Part shown: piece by piece, positions 49,625 through 61,622 of the stretch
How positions within the stretch are numbered: the stretch's first letter is position 1
Layout of the letters: each line of letters opens with the position of its first letter
Notes under the pieces: model-generated
Database searches by the model: none
The model's input: only the letters and a program-made list of their open reading frames with translations
Told to the model about the DNA's origin: nothing
DNA from: Nonomuraea roseoviolacea subsp. carminata
Lineage (GTDB): Bacteria > Actinomycetota > Actinomycetes > Streptosporangiales > Streptosporangiaceae
DNA length: 64,000 nt
Direction of reading: 5' to 3'
Assembly (NCBI RefSeq): GCF_024172185.1
Contig: NZ_JAMZEC010000001.1
Coordinates: 2,480,001-2,544,000 of the forward strand
Translations under genes and position numbers: made by a program

Positions 49625-49710
49625 CGTCGTAGGAGGTGGAGGACGGTGACGCGGCGGTAACCGAGTGACTCTGAAGTGCCGTCTTCCCAGCATGGGGCCG
49701 GTGACCAAAG

Positions 49711-49737
49711 ATGGTTCCAGTTACCTAAGAGAACCAT
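49711..49737. promoter_or_regulatory. Inverted repeat before the second MFS gene (candidate operator)
   Basis: ATGGTTC (49711-49717) and GAACCAT (49731-49737) form a 7-bp inverted repeat 18 bp before the MFS start. AGTTACCTAAGAG between them could hold a -10 box. No regulator gene is adjacent. Confidence 0.45.
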
Positions 49738-49755
49738 CAATGCGGGAAGGTCCTC

Positions 49756-51234
49756 ATGTCTCCCTCTACCGAACGCGCCGAACGCGCCGAACGCTCCGGA
49801 CGCATGGACGCGCGCTCCTGGGGCGTCCTGTTCGTCCTCGCCGGCGCCGTCTTCCTCGAAGGCATCGACGTGGCCATGCTCAACGTGGCGCTGCCCGCCA
49901 TCCGGGCCGACCTCGGGCTGTCCACGGACGTGCTCAGCGGCGTGGTCACCGCGTACGTGCTGGGCTACGGCGGATTCATGCTGCTGGGCGGGCGGGCCGC
50001 CGACCTGCTGGGCCGGCGCCGGATGTTCCTGACCTGGCTGACGGTGTTCCTCGTGTTCTCGGGGCTGGGCGGGCTGGCCGGCGAGGGATGGACGCTGCTC
50101 CTCGCCCGGTTCGTCACGGGCGTGGCCGCGGCGTTCATGGCGCCCGCGGGGCTGGCCCTGGTCACCGGCAACTTCCCCGAGGGGCCGCGGCGCACCAAGG
50201 CCCTCGGCGTGTACGCGGGCATCGCGGCCGGCGGCTTCTCGCTCGGCCTCGTCGCGGGCGGCCTGCTGACCGCGCTCGGCTGGCGGTGGGTGTTCTTCGC
50301 CCCGGTGCTGCTGTCCGCGTTGATCCTCGTGGCGGCGATCCCCCTGGTCAAGGAGCCCGCCCCGGACGCCGAGCCGACGCCTCGGGGCGGGTTCGACATC
50401 GCCGGGGCGCTCACCATCACCGGCTCGATGCTGCTGCTCGTGTACGGGGTGATCCGGCTGGAGCACCTGGACCGGGACACCTGGGTCACCGTCGCCGTGT
50501 TCGCGGCCGGGCTGGCGCTGTTGGGCGCGTTCGTGGTGATCGAGCGGCGGACGGCGCACCCTCTCGTCCGGCTCGGCGTGCTGCGGTCGGGCTCGCTCGC
50601 CCGCGCCAACCTCGGCGCGCTGCTGTTCCTCGCCTCGTTCGCCGGGTTCCAGTTCCTGGCCACCCTCTACCTCCAGGAGCTGCGCGGCTGGAGCACCATC
50701 CAGACGGGCCTGGCCATGCTGGTGGCCGGCATCGACACCGTGCTGGCCCCGACCCTGACGCCGCGCCTGGTGAACAGGTTCGGCAACGCGCGGGTGCTGT
50801 TCGGCGGGCTGGTGCTGGCGGCCGTCGCGTACGCGCTGTTCCTGCCGGTCGGCCCCGACTGGACCTACGCCGCCATGTTCCCGACCATGCTGCTGATCGG
50901 GCTGTCGTTCGCCCTCGCGTACGGGCCGTTCACCATGGCCGCCACGGAGGGCGTGGCCGAGCACGAGCACGGCCTGGCCGGCGGGCTGCTCTACACCGCC
51001 TTCCAGTTCGGCGCCGCGCTGGGGCTGGCGGCCGTCACCGCCGTGAACGTCGCCGCGCTGGGCGACGCGAGCGGCCCGGCCGCGCGGCTCGACGCGATCC
51101 AGGCGGCCCTCGTCGTGCCGCTGGTCACCGCGCTGCTCGCCCTCGTCGTCATCGCCTTCGGCCTGCGCTCCGCCCGCGCGGGGGCGGGCACGCCCGAGAC
51201 CGCCGAGCCCGCCCCCGCGCGGGCCTCGGCCTGA
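49756..51234 (+). CDS. MFS drug exporter, EmrB/QacA (DHA2, 14-TM) type
   Basis: A 492-residue transporter with about fourteen spans. FLEGIDVAMLNVALPAIRADL is the DHA2 TM1 motif, and GGRAADLLGRRRMFL is motif A. Likely a proton-driven multidrug or metabolite exporter. ATG 49756 has a GGGAAGG site. An inverted repeat sits in the promoter. A PNPOx-like gene follows after 10 bp and may be cotranscribed. Confidence 0.9.
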   Translation: MSPSTERAERAERSGRMDARSWGVLFVLAGAVFLEGIDVAMLNVALPAIRADLGLSTDVLSGVVTAYVLGYGGFMLLGGRAADLLGRRRMFLTWLTVFLVFSGLGGLAGEGWTLLLARFVTGVAAAFMAPAGLALVTGNFPEGPRRTKALGVYAGIAAGGFSLGLVAGGLLTALGWRWVFFAPVLLSALILVAAIPLVKEPAPDAEPTPRGGFDIAGALTITGSMLLLVYGVIRLEHLDRDTWVTVAVFAAGLALLGAFVVIERRTAHPLVRLGVLRSGSLARANLGALLFLASFAGFQFLATLYLQELRGWSTIQTGLAMLVAGIDTVLAPTLTPRLVNRFGNARVLFGGLVLAAVAYALFLPVGPDWTYAAMFPTMLLIGLSFALAYGPFTMAATEGVAEHEHGLAGGLLYTAFQFGAALGLAAVTAVNVAALGDASGPAARLDAIQAALVVPLVTALLALVVIAFGLRSARAGAGTPETAEPAPARASA

Positions 51235-51244
51235 GGAGGTCGCC

Positions 51245-51730
51245 ATGGCCCGCCGGGTATCCTCGTTCGCGGCGATCGAGCCGCAGTTCTCCGCCTACGT
51301 CGGCGACATCGTCTACGCCACGATGACCACGGTCGACGCCAAGGGACGGCCCCGCGCCCGGGTGCTCATCCCCGTCTGGGAGGTGGTGGACGGCCGGCCG
51401 CTCGGCTGGCTGGCTACGTACCGCACGCCCGTCAAGGCCGCCCACCTGGCGGGCAACCCGCACACCACGTTCTCGTACTGGACGCCGCGCCAGAACGCGG
51501 TGAGCGTCGACGCCGTCGCCGAGTGGGTCTCGGACCCCGGGACGCGCCGCCACGTCTGGAACCTGTACGCCAAGGGCAGCCCGCCGGGCGCGGGATACGA
51601 CCTGGGCAACTTCTGGAAGGGGCCCGACGACCCGGAGCTCCACCTGCTGCGGCTGGTGCCGTGGCGGGTCCAGGTCATCCGCGGCGCCGACCTGCACAGC
51701 CTCATCTGGCGCGACGAGAGCGCCCCTTGA
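51245..51730 (+). CDS. Pyridoxamine-phosphate-oxidase-like flavin/F420-binding protein
   Basis: A 161-residue split-barrel protein. YATMTTVDAKGRPRARVLIPVW, LATYRTPVKAAHLAGNPHTTFSYW and WRVQVIRG show the PNPOx fold. Such proteins bind FMN, F420 or haem, and the reaction is unknown. ATG 51245 follows GAGGAGG immediately after the exporter gene. Confidence 0.8.
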   Translation: MARRVSSFAAIEPQFSAYVGDIVYATMTTVDAKGRPRARVLIPVWEVVDGRPLGWLATYRTPVKAAHLAGNPHTTFSYWTPRQNAVSVDAVAEWVSDPGTRRHVWNLYAKGSPPGAGYDLGNFWKGPDDPELHLLRLVPWRVQVIRGADLHSLIWRDESAP

Positions 51731-51820
51731 GGGGTCCGAGGCACCGGCGCGAGTGCGCGGCCGACACGCCGGGGCGCGGGCGGTGGAGCGGTGCGGATCC
51801 CCCTTCATCGTGACGCCAGA

Positions 51821-51856
51821 AGCCCCCGGCCCGGCATGCAGCCGGAACCGGGGGCT
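51821..51856. terminator. Terminator after the guaB-guaB3 transcript
   Basis: AGCCCCCGG pairs with CCGGGGGCT (9 bp), and an inner CGGC/GCCG pair extends the structure. It lies 27 bp after the guaB3 stop and about 90 bp after the convergent PNPOx-like gene, so it may work both ways. Confidence 0.65.
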
Positions 51857-51882
51857 CGTGCGTCAGAAGGGACGGGCGGCGG

Positions 51883-53004
51883 TCAGCGCTGGATCGGGGC
51901 GACGACCACCTCGACGCGCTGGAACTCCTTGATGTCGGAGTAACCCGTCGAGGCCATCGTGCGCTTGAGAGCGCCCATGAGGTTCATCGACCCGTCGGCC
52001 ACGCTCGACGGCCCGTGCAGGATCTGCTCCAGCGTGCCGACCGTGTCGAACTTCACCCGCCGGCCCCGCGGCAGGTCGGGGTGGTGCGCCTCGGAGCCCC
52101 AGTGGTAGCCGTGGCCGGGCGCCTCGGCGGCGCGGGCCAGCGGCGAGCCCACCATGACGGCGTCGGCGCCGCAGGCGATGGCCTTGGCGATGTCGCCGGA
52201 GGTGCCCATGCCGCCGTCGGCGATCACATGGACGTAGCGGCCGCCCGACTCGTCGAGGTAGTCGCGGCGGGCCGCGGCCACGTCGGAGATGGCGGTGGCC
52301 ATCGGCACGGCCACGCCCAGCACGTTGCGCGTGGTGTGGGAGGCGCCGCCGCCGAAGCCGACGAGCACTCCCGCCGCGCCCGTGCGCATGAGGTGCAGGG
52401 CGGCCGTGTAGGTGGCGCAGCCGCCCACGATGACCGGCACGTCCAGCTCGTAGATGAACTGCTTGAGGTTGAGCGGCTCGGCCCGGCCCGACACGTGCTC
52501 GGCGGAGACCGTGGTGCCGCGGATGACGAAGATGTCGACGCCCGCGTCGATCACGGCCTTGTGGTACTGGACGGTGCGCTGCGGCGACAGCCGCACGGCC
52601 GTGGTCACGCCGGAGGCGCGGATCTCCTCGATGCGCCGGCCGATCAGCTCTTCCTTGATCGGCGCCGCGTAGATCTCCTGCAGCCGCTTGGTCGCGGCCT
52701 CCGTGTCGAGCCGCGAGCACTCCTCCAGCAGCGGCAGCGGGTCCTCGTAGCGCGTCCAGAGCCCTTCGAGGTCGAGCGGCGCGAGGCCGCCGAGCCGGCC
52801 GATCTCGATCGCCGTGGCGGGCGAGACCACGCTGTCCATGGGGGCGACGACGACCGGCAGCTCGAACCGGTAGGCGTCGATCTGCCAGGCGATCGAGACC
52901 TCCTCCGGGTCACGCGTACGCCGCGAGGGGACGAGGCCGATCTCGTCGAGCGCGTAGGCCCGCCGCCCCGTCTTGCCCCGGCCGATCTCCACCTGCTGAG
53001 TCAT
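51883..53004 (-). CDS. guaB3: GuaB3-family IMP-dehydrogenase-related protein
   Basis: A 373-residue TIM-barrel protein without a CBS pair, of the actinobacterial GuaB3 group. ELPVVVAPMDSVVSPATAIEIGRLGG and DGGMGTSGDIAKAIACGADAVMVGSPL are shared with IMPDH. The active-site loop is GGGASHTTRNV, so the IMPDH catalytic Cys (GSICTTR) is replaced by His. GMP-reductase-like or regulatory roles have been proposed for the group. It starts 3 bp after guaB. Confidence 0.9.
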   Translation of the reverse strand: MTQQVEIGRGKTGRRAYALDEIGLVPSRRTRDPEEVSIAWQIDAYRFELPVVVAPMDSVVSPATAIEIGRLGGLAPLDLEGLWTRYEDPLPLLEECSRLDTEAATKRLQEIYAAPIKEELIGRRIEEIRASGVTTAVRLSPQRTVQYHKAVIDAGVDIFVIRGTTVSAEHVSGRAEPLNLKQFIYELDVPVIVGGCATYTAALHLMRTGAAGVLVGFGGGASHTTRNVLGVAVPMATAISDVAAARRDYLDESGGRYVHVIADGGMGTSGDIAKAIACGADAVMVGSPLARAAEAPGHGYHWGSEAHHPDLPRGRRVKFDTVGTLEQILHGPSSVADGSMNLMGALKRTMASTGYSDIKEFQRVEVVVAPIQR

Positions 53005-53007
53005 GGA

Positions 53008-54747
<1,740 letters not shown>

Positions 54748-54903
54748 TCAAGCGTGCGTTACCCAGCGGCACGCCGCAATGTGCAAACGTGCAATTGCAC
54801 GAAGTTGCACCGATGCGGCGTCATCCCGCGCAAGGGGGCGGACAGGGCGAGGATGCCGCGTTATTCTCGCGGCACCCCCGGTCCCCCAACGGAGCCACGC
54901 GAC

Positions 54904-55932
54904 ATGCGCAACGAGTCACCCGACGTGCCCGATCCCCTCGCGGCGCTGGGCCTCGACCCGGCTCAGACGGCGCTCTACACGGCGGTGCTCCGCCTGCACC
55001 GCGCCACGCTCGCTGAGCTGGCGGAGGCGATGGGCGGTCCGCGCGACAAGGTCAGCAGGCAGCTCGACGACCTGGTGCGGTTGGGCGTGGTGGACGAGCA
55101 CTCGGGCGAGTACCTGGCCCGCCACCCCGCTGGAGCGCTCGGGCGGCTGATCGCCGAGCGGCTCGACCGGCTGGCCGAGGAGAGCCGGCGCATCGACTCG
55201 GCCCTCGGGTCGATCCGCGGCCTCATCCGCGACTACGACGCCGGGCGCGACTACCAGAGCGGACCCTTCCCGGTGGAGCTGGTCAGCGGGGCCGACGTGC
55301 TGTACGAGAGCGTCGTCGGCATGGCCGTGCAGGCGCCGCCGATCACGGTGCTGACCGCCATTCCGGACGAGCGCACCATGACCGACTTTTTGCGGAAATT
55401 TGCCGATCCTTGGATCGACGCGCAGCAGCGCGGGCTGCTCACCGTGCGCGCCGTCGTCCCCGTGGAGACGCTGGCGCTGCCGGGGGTGCGCGACGGGCTC
55501 GGCCGCCTGCTGGAGACCGGGGGCGAGGCCCGCACGCTCGCGCGGGTGCCGAGTTGGTTCATGACCGCCGGCGACGACGCCGCCGGCCTGCCCGCCCTGT
55601 GGGGCGGCAACCTGCCCGACCACGCCTACAACTTCTACCTGTTACGCACTCCGATCATCGTGGGCGTGCTCAGGTCGCTGTTCGAGGAATGGTGGGCCCG
55701 GTCCACGCCGGTGCCGTGGGGCCACCAGGGCGACGGCACCGTCCAGGTGCTCCGCCTCGCCGCTCAGGGCGTCTGCGACGAGTCGATCGCGCGCCATCTC
55801 GGCGTGTCGGTCCGCACCGTACGCGCCCGGTTCGCCGACGCGATGACCCGGCTCGGCGCGCAGTCCCGCTTCCACGCCGGCGTGGAAGCGGCCCGGCGCG
55901 GATGGCTCGACCATCCCGCCGACCACCACTGA
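54904..55932 (+). CDS. TrmB/LuxR-type transcriptional regulator
   Basis: A 342-residue regulator. The N-terminal winged helix (LGLDPAQTALYTAVLRLHRATLAELAEAM, residues 16-75) resembles TrmB. The C-terminal LuxR-type HTH is LRLAAQGVCDESIARHLGVSVRTVRARFADAMTRLGAQSR (about 285-325). The middle part (55-270) is a sensor of unknown ligand. ATG 54904 is used. It is divergent from guaB. Confidence 0.82.
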   Translation: MRNESPDVPDPLAALGLDPAQTALYTAVLRLHRATLAELAEAMGGPRDKVSRQLDDLVRLGVVDEHSGEYLARHPAGALGRLIAERLDRLAEESRRIDSALGSIRGLIRDYDAGRDYQSGPFPVELVSGADVLYESVVGMAVQAPPITVLTAIPDERTMTDFLRKFADPWIDAQQRGLLTVRAVVPVETLALPGVRDGLGRLLETGGEARTLARVPSWFMTAGDDAAGLPALWGGNLPDHAYNFYLLRTPIIVGVLRSLFEEWWARSTPVPWGHQGDGTVQVLRLAAQGVCDESIARHLGVSVRTVRARFADAMTRLGAQSRFHAGVEAARRGWLDHPADHH

Positions 55933-55968
55933 CCACCATGGCGGCCGCATCGGTCATATGGTGGGAAG

Positions 55969-56346
55969 GTGCTGGAAGACGTCCCCCGCGACCCGTTCGC
56001 GGACGATCCGAACGACCCGTCCGCCGCGATGGGCGAGCTCGACGACGCCGAGCCGCTCACGGCCGCCGAGCGCGACGAGGCCATCACGGACCTCGCCGAC
56101 GTGGAGGTGTTCCGCTCCCTCCTGGAGCCCCAGGGCGTGCTCGGCCTCGTGCTCGACTGTCCCGAGTGCGGCGAGCAGCACTTCTTCGACTGGGACCTGC
56201 TGCGCGGCAACCTGCGCCAGATGATCGAGAAGGGCCGGCCGCAGGTGCACGAGCCCGCCTGCCACCCCGACCCGGCCGACTACGTCACGTGGGAGTACGC
56301 CCGGGGCTACGTCGACGGCGTCATCGACACCGAGGAACGCCGCTGA
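55969..56346 (+). CDS. DUF5319 protein (Rv3412-like)
   Basis: A 125-residue conserved actinobacterial protein of unknown function. The acidic N-terminus has DPFADDPNDP. CPECGEQHFFDWDLLRGNLRQM contains a CxxC that, with a later His/Cys in HEPACHPD, could bind metal. The C-terminus is [16 protein letters not shown]. Its place between guaB and sigD matches M. tuberculosis Rv3412. Start GTG 55969. It overlaps the rsdA-like 3' end by 26 bp. Confidence 0.88.
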   Translation: MLEDVPRDPFADDPNDPSAAMGELDDAEPLTAAERDEAITDLADVEVFRSLLEPQGVLGLVLDCPECGEQHFFDWDLLRGNLRQMIEKGRPQVHEPACHPDPADYVTWEYARGYVDGVIDTEERR

Positions 56347-56599
56347 CCACCGGCGTCACCCCGCCGCCTTCCGCACGGGTGATGCCGTCCTCCCACGCGC
56401 GCCGGGACGTGCCGTCGCCCGCGTCGTGGCCCATGCCGCCGTCGATGCCGGAGTCGCGGCAGGCGTCGGCCCGCAGGGCGGCCAGCAGCCGCGCGGCGGG
56501 ATCGTCATGAGGGGGCGGCTCCCCACGGCCGAGGGCGTCGAGCAGCGCGTCGCTCTCGTCCTCCGGAGCCGGACCGGCTCCGTTCCGCTCCTGCGTCAA
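56321..56599 (-). CDS. Short RsdA-like anti-sigma-D protein without membrane span
   Basis: A 92-residue protein. Residues 13-50 ([31 protein letters not shown]) resemble the SigD-binding helix pair of RsdA. Mycobacterial RsdA is about 300 residues with a membrane span and extracytoplasmic part; here the frame ends after a Gly-rich tail, and the convergent DUF5319 gene leaves no room for more. The TTG start (56599) overlaps the sigma stop as TTGA. Either it is a soluble anti-sigma factor or a truncated one. Confidence 0.7.
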   Translation of the reverse strand: MTQERNGAGPAPEDESDALLDALGRGEPPPHDDPAARLLAALRADACRDSGIDGGMGHDAGDGTSRRAWEDGITRAEGGGVTPVVSGVPRCR

Positions 56600-57261
56600 G
56601 CCGACTCCAGCTCGGCCATCTGCCGCAACCTCGCCAGCGCCCGATGCTGGGCGACCCGGACCGCACCTGGTGACATGCCGAGTACATTACCGGTCTCCTC
56701 GGCGGACAACCCAGACACCACCCGCAACAGCAGCAACTCCCGCTGATTCTCGGGCAACCGGGCGAGCAGCCTGCGGGCGTGCTCGACCTCGATGTAGCGG
56801 ACCACGGTCTCCTCGGGCCCCGGCCCGTCGTCCGGCCCGTCGGGCAGGTCCTGCGTCGGCACGGCCGAGCGCACGGAGCTGCGCAACGCGTCGGCCACCT
56901 TGTGCGAGGCGATGCCGAAGACGAACGAGGCGAACGGACGGCCCATGTCGCGGTAGCGCGGAAGCGCCGACAACACCGCGATGCACACCTCCTGGGCCAC
57001 ATCATCGGCAATGTGATATTGGCCTGACACCCTGCCCAACCTGGCGCGACAATAGCGCACCACCATCGGGCGCAACTCGCCGAGCAGGGATTCGATCGCA
57101 CCGCGATCTCCCTGTACGGCGAGACTGGTCAGTTCCCTAAGGTCGGAGTCATCCGTCCGTGCCGGAAGTCTCGACGCGAGCCTTACCCCAATTTTGGCGT
57201 CGGCGACGCTTCCCTCGCTCACGATAGGCATGATGCCCGCACTGATCGGGCCTGTCGTCAT
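56596..57261 (-). CDS. sigD: SigD/ShbA-type RNA polymerase sigma factor
   Basis: A 221-residue group 4 sigma factor. Region 2 has [30 protein letters not shown], and region 4 has [48 protein letters not shown]. Orthologues are M. tuberculosis SigD and Streptomyces ShbA (which drives hrdB). Neighbours guaB, DUF5319, rsdA-like and groEL support this. ATG 57261 or 57231 may start it. Confidence 0.88.
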   Translation of the reverse strand: MTTGPISAGIMPIVSEGSVADAKIGVRLASRLPARTDDSDLRELTSLAVQGDRGAIESLLGELRPMVVRYCRARLGRVSGQYHIADDVAQEVCIAVLSALPRYRDMGRPFASFVFGIASHKVADALRSSVRSAVPTQDLPDGPDDGPGPEETVVRYIEVEHARRLLARLPENQRELLLLRVVSGLSAEETGNVLGMSPGAVRVAQHRALARLRQMAELESA

Positions 57262-57710
57262 CGCGAACGGCTACGGATTGGTCACATTGGCGAGACGGCG
57301 ACTGCCCGTAATCGAATGACGACAGTAAGGCTTTAGTAGTGGAGGAATATTTCACCCCATAACCCGAAATGCGCGGAATTCGCCGACAGGGGGGCTCGTC
57401 GACCGGGGAACGCGACGCTTTGCTGACAGGCCGGGTTTACCTGGATAAGTCACTATTTCATATCTCAGGCCGTATGCATGTTGTATCCATTGGTACCACG
57501 TCACATCCCATTAGCCCTGGCATATCCGAACACTTCATCCAAATGTGCGCCACCCTGCGAGCCCCGCGCCGGCCGTACGGGTCCCACTCGCCGCCAGGGG
57601 TCATGGATCCGCTCAGCTCCCAGGCCGTGGGCACCTACCCCACCCAGCCGTCAGGCGCCCCCTCAGAGGCGTCCACCCGGCTTCAGCGCCCAGCGGCCCC
57701 GGGTACGCGA
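57262..57710. other. Gene-free region, partly AT-rich, between sigD and groEL
   Basis: About 450 bp without a convincing gene. Bases 57290-57545 are visibly AT-richer than the rest of the window. The sigD promoter should lie here. In M. tuberculosis this interval holds whiB3 (and in Streptomyces bldM is near); no such gene is present. A 138-codon open frame on the plus strand has no recognisable features. Confidence 0.6.
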
Positions 57711-57742
57711 ACGGCCCGCCCCCTGGATCGGGGACGGGCCGT
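57711..57742 (-). terminator. groEL terminator (distal hairpin)
   Basis: ACGGCCCG pairs with CGGGCCGT and CCC with GGG inside, about 50 bp after the groEL stop. Confidence 0.6.
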
Positions 57743-57764
57743 GCGTGAGCCTCAGGTGCTCAGC

Positions 57765-57781
57765 GGCCGCGCGGAGCGGCC
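57765..57781 (-). terminator. Hairpin just after groEL
   Basis: GGCCGC-GCGGA-GCGGCC, a 6-bp stem 10 bp after the stop; it sits between copies of AGGTGCTCAG. It may act with the distal hairpin. Confidence 0.5.
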
Positions 57782-57790
57782 GTGAGGTGC

Positions 57791-59428
<1,638 letters not shown>

Positions 59429-59481
59429 CTAGTGTCGAAGGCCCCGGCCGCCTACGGCGCCCGGGGCCCGACACCACCGGC

Positions 59482-59793
59482 TTACTTCTCGATGATCGCG
59501 AGAACGTCGCGGGCGGAGAGCACGAGGTACTCCTCGCCGCCGTACTTGACCTCGGTGCCGCCGTACTTGCTGTAGAGGACGACGTCGCCCTCGCTGACGT
59601 CGAGCGGGATCCGCTTCTCGCCGTCCTCGTCCCAGTTGCCGGGGCCCACCGCGAGGACCTTGCCCTCCTGCGGCTTCTCCTTGGCGGTGTCCGGGATGAC
59701 CAGGCCGGAAGCGGTGGTCTGCTCAGCCTCAAGCGGCTGCACCACAATGCGGTCGCCGAGCGGCTTAACGGGAACCTTGGTGGCGGTCGTCAC
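59482..59793 (-). CDS. groES: Co-chaperonin GroES
   Basis: A 103-residue 10-kDa chaperonin. [36 protein letters not shown] and [32 protein letters not shown] are diagnostic. It is the first gene of the operon, 71 bp before groEL, downstream of a CIRCE operator. Confidence 0.97.
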   Translation of the reverse strand: MTTATKVPVKPLGDRIVVQPLEAEQTTASGLVIPDTAKEKPQEGKVLAVGPGNWDEDGEKRIPLDVSEGDVVLYSKYGGTEVKYGGEEYLVLSARDVLAIIEK

Positions 59794-59882
59794 GATCGGA
59801 CCTCCCCTTCAGATTTGAATGATCTAGAAGAGGCGACCAGCGGGGCCTGCCGTCGCGGGTGCCAGACCTGCCTCGTCGCACG

Positions 59883-59909
59883 TTGGCACTCTCAAGGGGA
59901 GAGTGCCAA
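59883..59909. promoter_or_regulatory. CIRCE operator (HrcA site)
   Basis: TTGGCACTC-N9-GAGTGCCAA is a perfect 9-bp inverted repeat, one substitution per arm from the consensus TTAGCACTC-N9-GAGTGCTAA. It lies between the groES promoter and gene. Confidence 0.95.
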
Positions 59910-59914
59910 CAGGA

Positions 59915-59943
59915 AACATATGCAAGAGGGGCTTGACAGTCAA
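59915..59943 (-). promoter_or_regulatory. groES-groEL promoter
   Basis: On the minus strand TTGACT (59943-59938) and TATGTT (59920-59915) are 17 bp apart, directly upstream of the CIRCE site. Confidence 0.75.
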
Positions 59944-60038
59944 CACGAACACGTTTGCTGAGAGCGATACCTCATCTTCGCAGGTCGAGACGGGGGCCCT
60001 GACCGGGGCCCCCGGGCGGGGCGCTAACGTCGTACGGC

Positions 60039-61430
60039 GTGGACCTGGACGCCTTCACCGAGTTGCTCACCCCGCGCGGGCAGCGCGCGCTCGCGGAGGC
60101 GGTCGAGCTCCGGGACGCCGATCCCGTGGTGGCCGCGACGAGCCTGCGCCGCACGTACGACGCCGCGCTCGCCTCGGCGGCGCTCACGCAGGCGCGGCTG
60201 AGGGAGCGGGCGCGCGCCAAGTTCGGGGCGGACGCCGAGCTGATGTACTTCACGCCGCACGGCCTGGAGCAGGCCACGCGCGCCGAGGTCGCCGCCCACC
60301 GCGCCGCCCGGCTGCTGGCCGCGTGCGCCCTTGAGCCGGCCTCTCCCAGCGCGTCGTCCCCGTCTTCCGGCGTCCCCTCCCCCGACCCGCGCTCCCCCGG
60401 CCGAGCCTCTCGCGGCCCTCGTGGCGAAGCGCTCGGGGAGGCGGGCGCGGGCATGGGCGAAGGGGCTCGCCAAGGAGACCCCGGTTCGGGCGAAGGCGCT
60501 CACCTAGGGGCAGACCCCGATTCGGACGAAGGGCCGAGGGTCGTGGACGTGTGCTGCGGCTCCGGTGGCGACCTGCTGGCGCTGGCCCGGGCCGGCTGCG
60601 TCGTGGACGCCGTCGACACCGACCCGCTGACCGTGGCCGTGGCCAGGGCCAACGCCGAGGCGTTCGGGCTGGCCGGGCGGGTCACGGTGCGGGTGGCGGA
60701 CGCCGCGTCGGTCTCGCCGGAGGACTACGACGTCCTGTTCGCCGACCCGGCCCGGCGCACCTCCAGGGGGCGCACGTTCGACCCCATGGCCTACTCCCCG
60801 CCGTGGCCGGTCGTGCTCGACCTGCTCGCCCGGGCGCCGCGCGCCTGTCTCAAGGTCGCCCCGGGCATCCCGTACGAGTTCATCCCGGAGGGCGCCGAGG
60901 CCGAGTGGGTCTCGTACAAGGGCGAGGTCAAGGAGGCGTCCCTGTGGACGTCGCCGGGCCGGGAGGCCGGCCTCGTCCGGCTGGCCACGCTGCTGCCCGG
61001 CGGCCACGTCCTGCGCGACACCGGCGCCGTCGCCCCCACGGGGCCGCTCGGCCGGTACGTCTACGAGCCTGACGGAGCCGCGATCCGCGCCCATCTCGTC
61101 GGCGAGGTGGCCGAGCTGGTCGGCGGCCGGCTGCCCGACCCCATGATCGCCTACATCACCGGCGACGAGCCGGTCGACACCCCCTGGGCGGCCCGGTACG
61201 AGGTGGAGGAGGCGCTGCCGTTCTCGCTCAAGCGGCTGCGCGCCGCACTCCGCGACCGCAAAATAGGAAATGTCACTATTAAAAAGCGGGCGTCGGCCGT
61301 CGATATCGAACGCCTTCGGAGTGATCTACGACTTTCGGGCACCGAGTCCGCCGTGGTCATTCTGACCCGGATCATGGACAAGCCCACCGCCCTGATCTGC
61401 CGCCCAGGCTCCAGCGCACGACCTGCGTAA
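60039..61430 (+). CDS. Class I SAM-dependent methyltransferase with THUMP-like C-terminus
   Basis: A 463-residue protein. Residues 1-100 are an alpha-helical cap (LLTPRGQRALAEAV, MYFTPHGLEQATR). The SAM site is VVDVCCGSGGDLLALARAG near 168-186, with FADPARRTSRGRTFDP as the catalytic-type loop. The C-terminal THUMP-like part is KIGNVTIKKRASAVDIERLRSDLRLSG. A ~65-residue Ser/Pro/Gly-rich stretch (about 101-165) splits the cap from the SAM domain and looks like an insert. Target unknown, likely RNA. GTG 60039. Confidence 0.82.
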   Translation: MDLDAFTELLTPRGQRALAEAVELRDADPVVAATSLRRTYDAALASAALTQARLRERARAKFGADAELMYFTPHGLEQATRAEVAAHRAARLLAACALEPASPSASSPSSGVPSPDPRSPGRASRGPRGEALGEAGAGMGEGARQGDPGSGEGAHLGADPDSDEGPRVVDVCCGSGGDLLALARAGCVVDAVDTDPLTVAVARANAEAFGLAGRVTVRVADAASVSPEDYDVLFADPARRTSRGRTFDPMAYSPPWPVVLDLLARAPRACLKVAPGIPYEFIPEGAEAEWVSYKGEVKEASLWTSPGREAGLVRLATLLPGGHVLRDTGAVAPTGPLGRYVYEPDGAAIRAHLVGEVAELVGGRLPDPMIAYITGDEPVDTPWAARYEVEEALPFSLKRLRAALRDRKIGNVTIKKRASAVDIERLRSDLRLSGTESAVVILTRIMDKPTALICRPGSSARPA

Positions 61431-61438
61431 ATGGCAAA

Positions 61439-61455
61439 CCGGGGCGTTCCCCCGG
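61439..61455 (+). terminator. Short hairpin after the methyltransferase gene
   Basis: CCGGGG-CGTTC-CCCCGG, 6-bp stem, 9 bp after the stop. Confidence 0.45.
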
Positions 61456-61622
61456 CAACCACGATATTCTCCCGCGCCACTGACGCGGCTTGATCGAAAG
61501 GCTAAGGTGGGCGGGCGGGAGTTCTCCCCCTGTTGCGGTTTTCCGCGTTCTCCTTCTTCATCTGCAAACCGGACCTATCCACCGCTGCGCGATGAACCGT
61601 CGGCGAGTGAAGGAGCCTTTCG

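Noticed and set aside
57369-57785. 138-codon plus-strand ORF between sigD and groEL
   Set aside because: No ribosome site or domain, and its 3' half runs through the groEL terminator hairpins.
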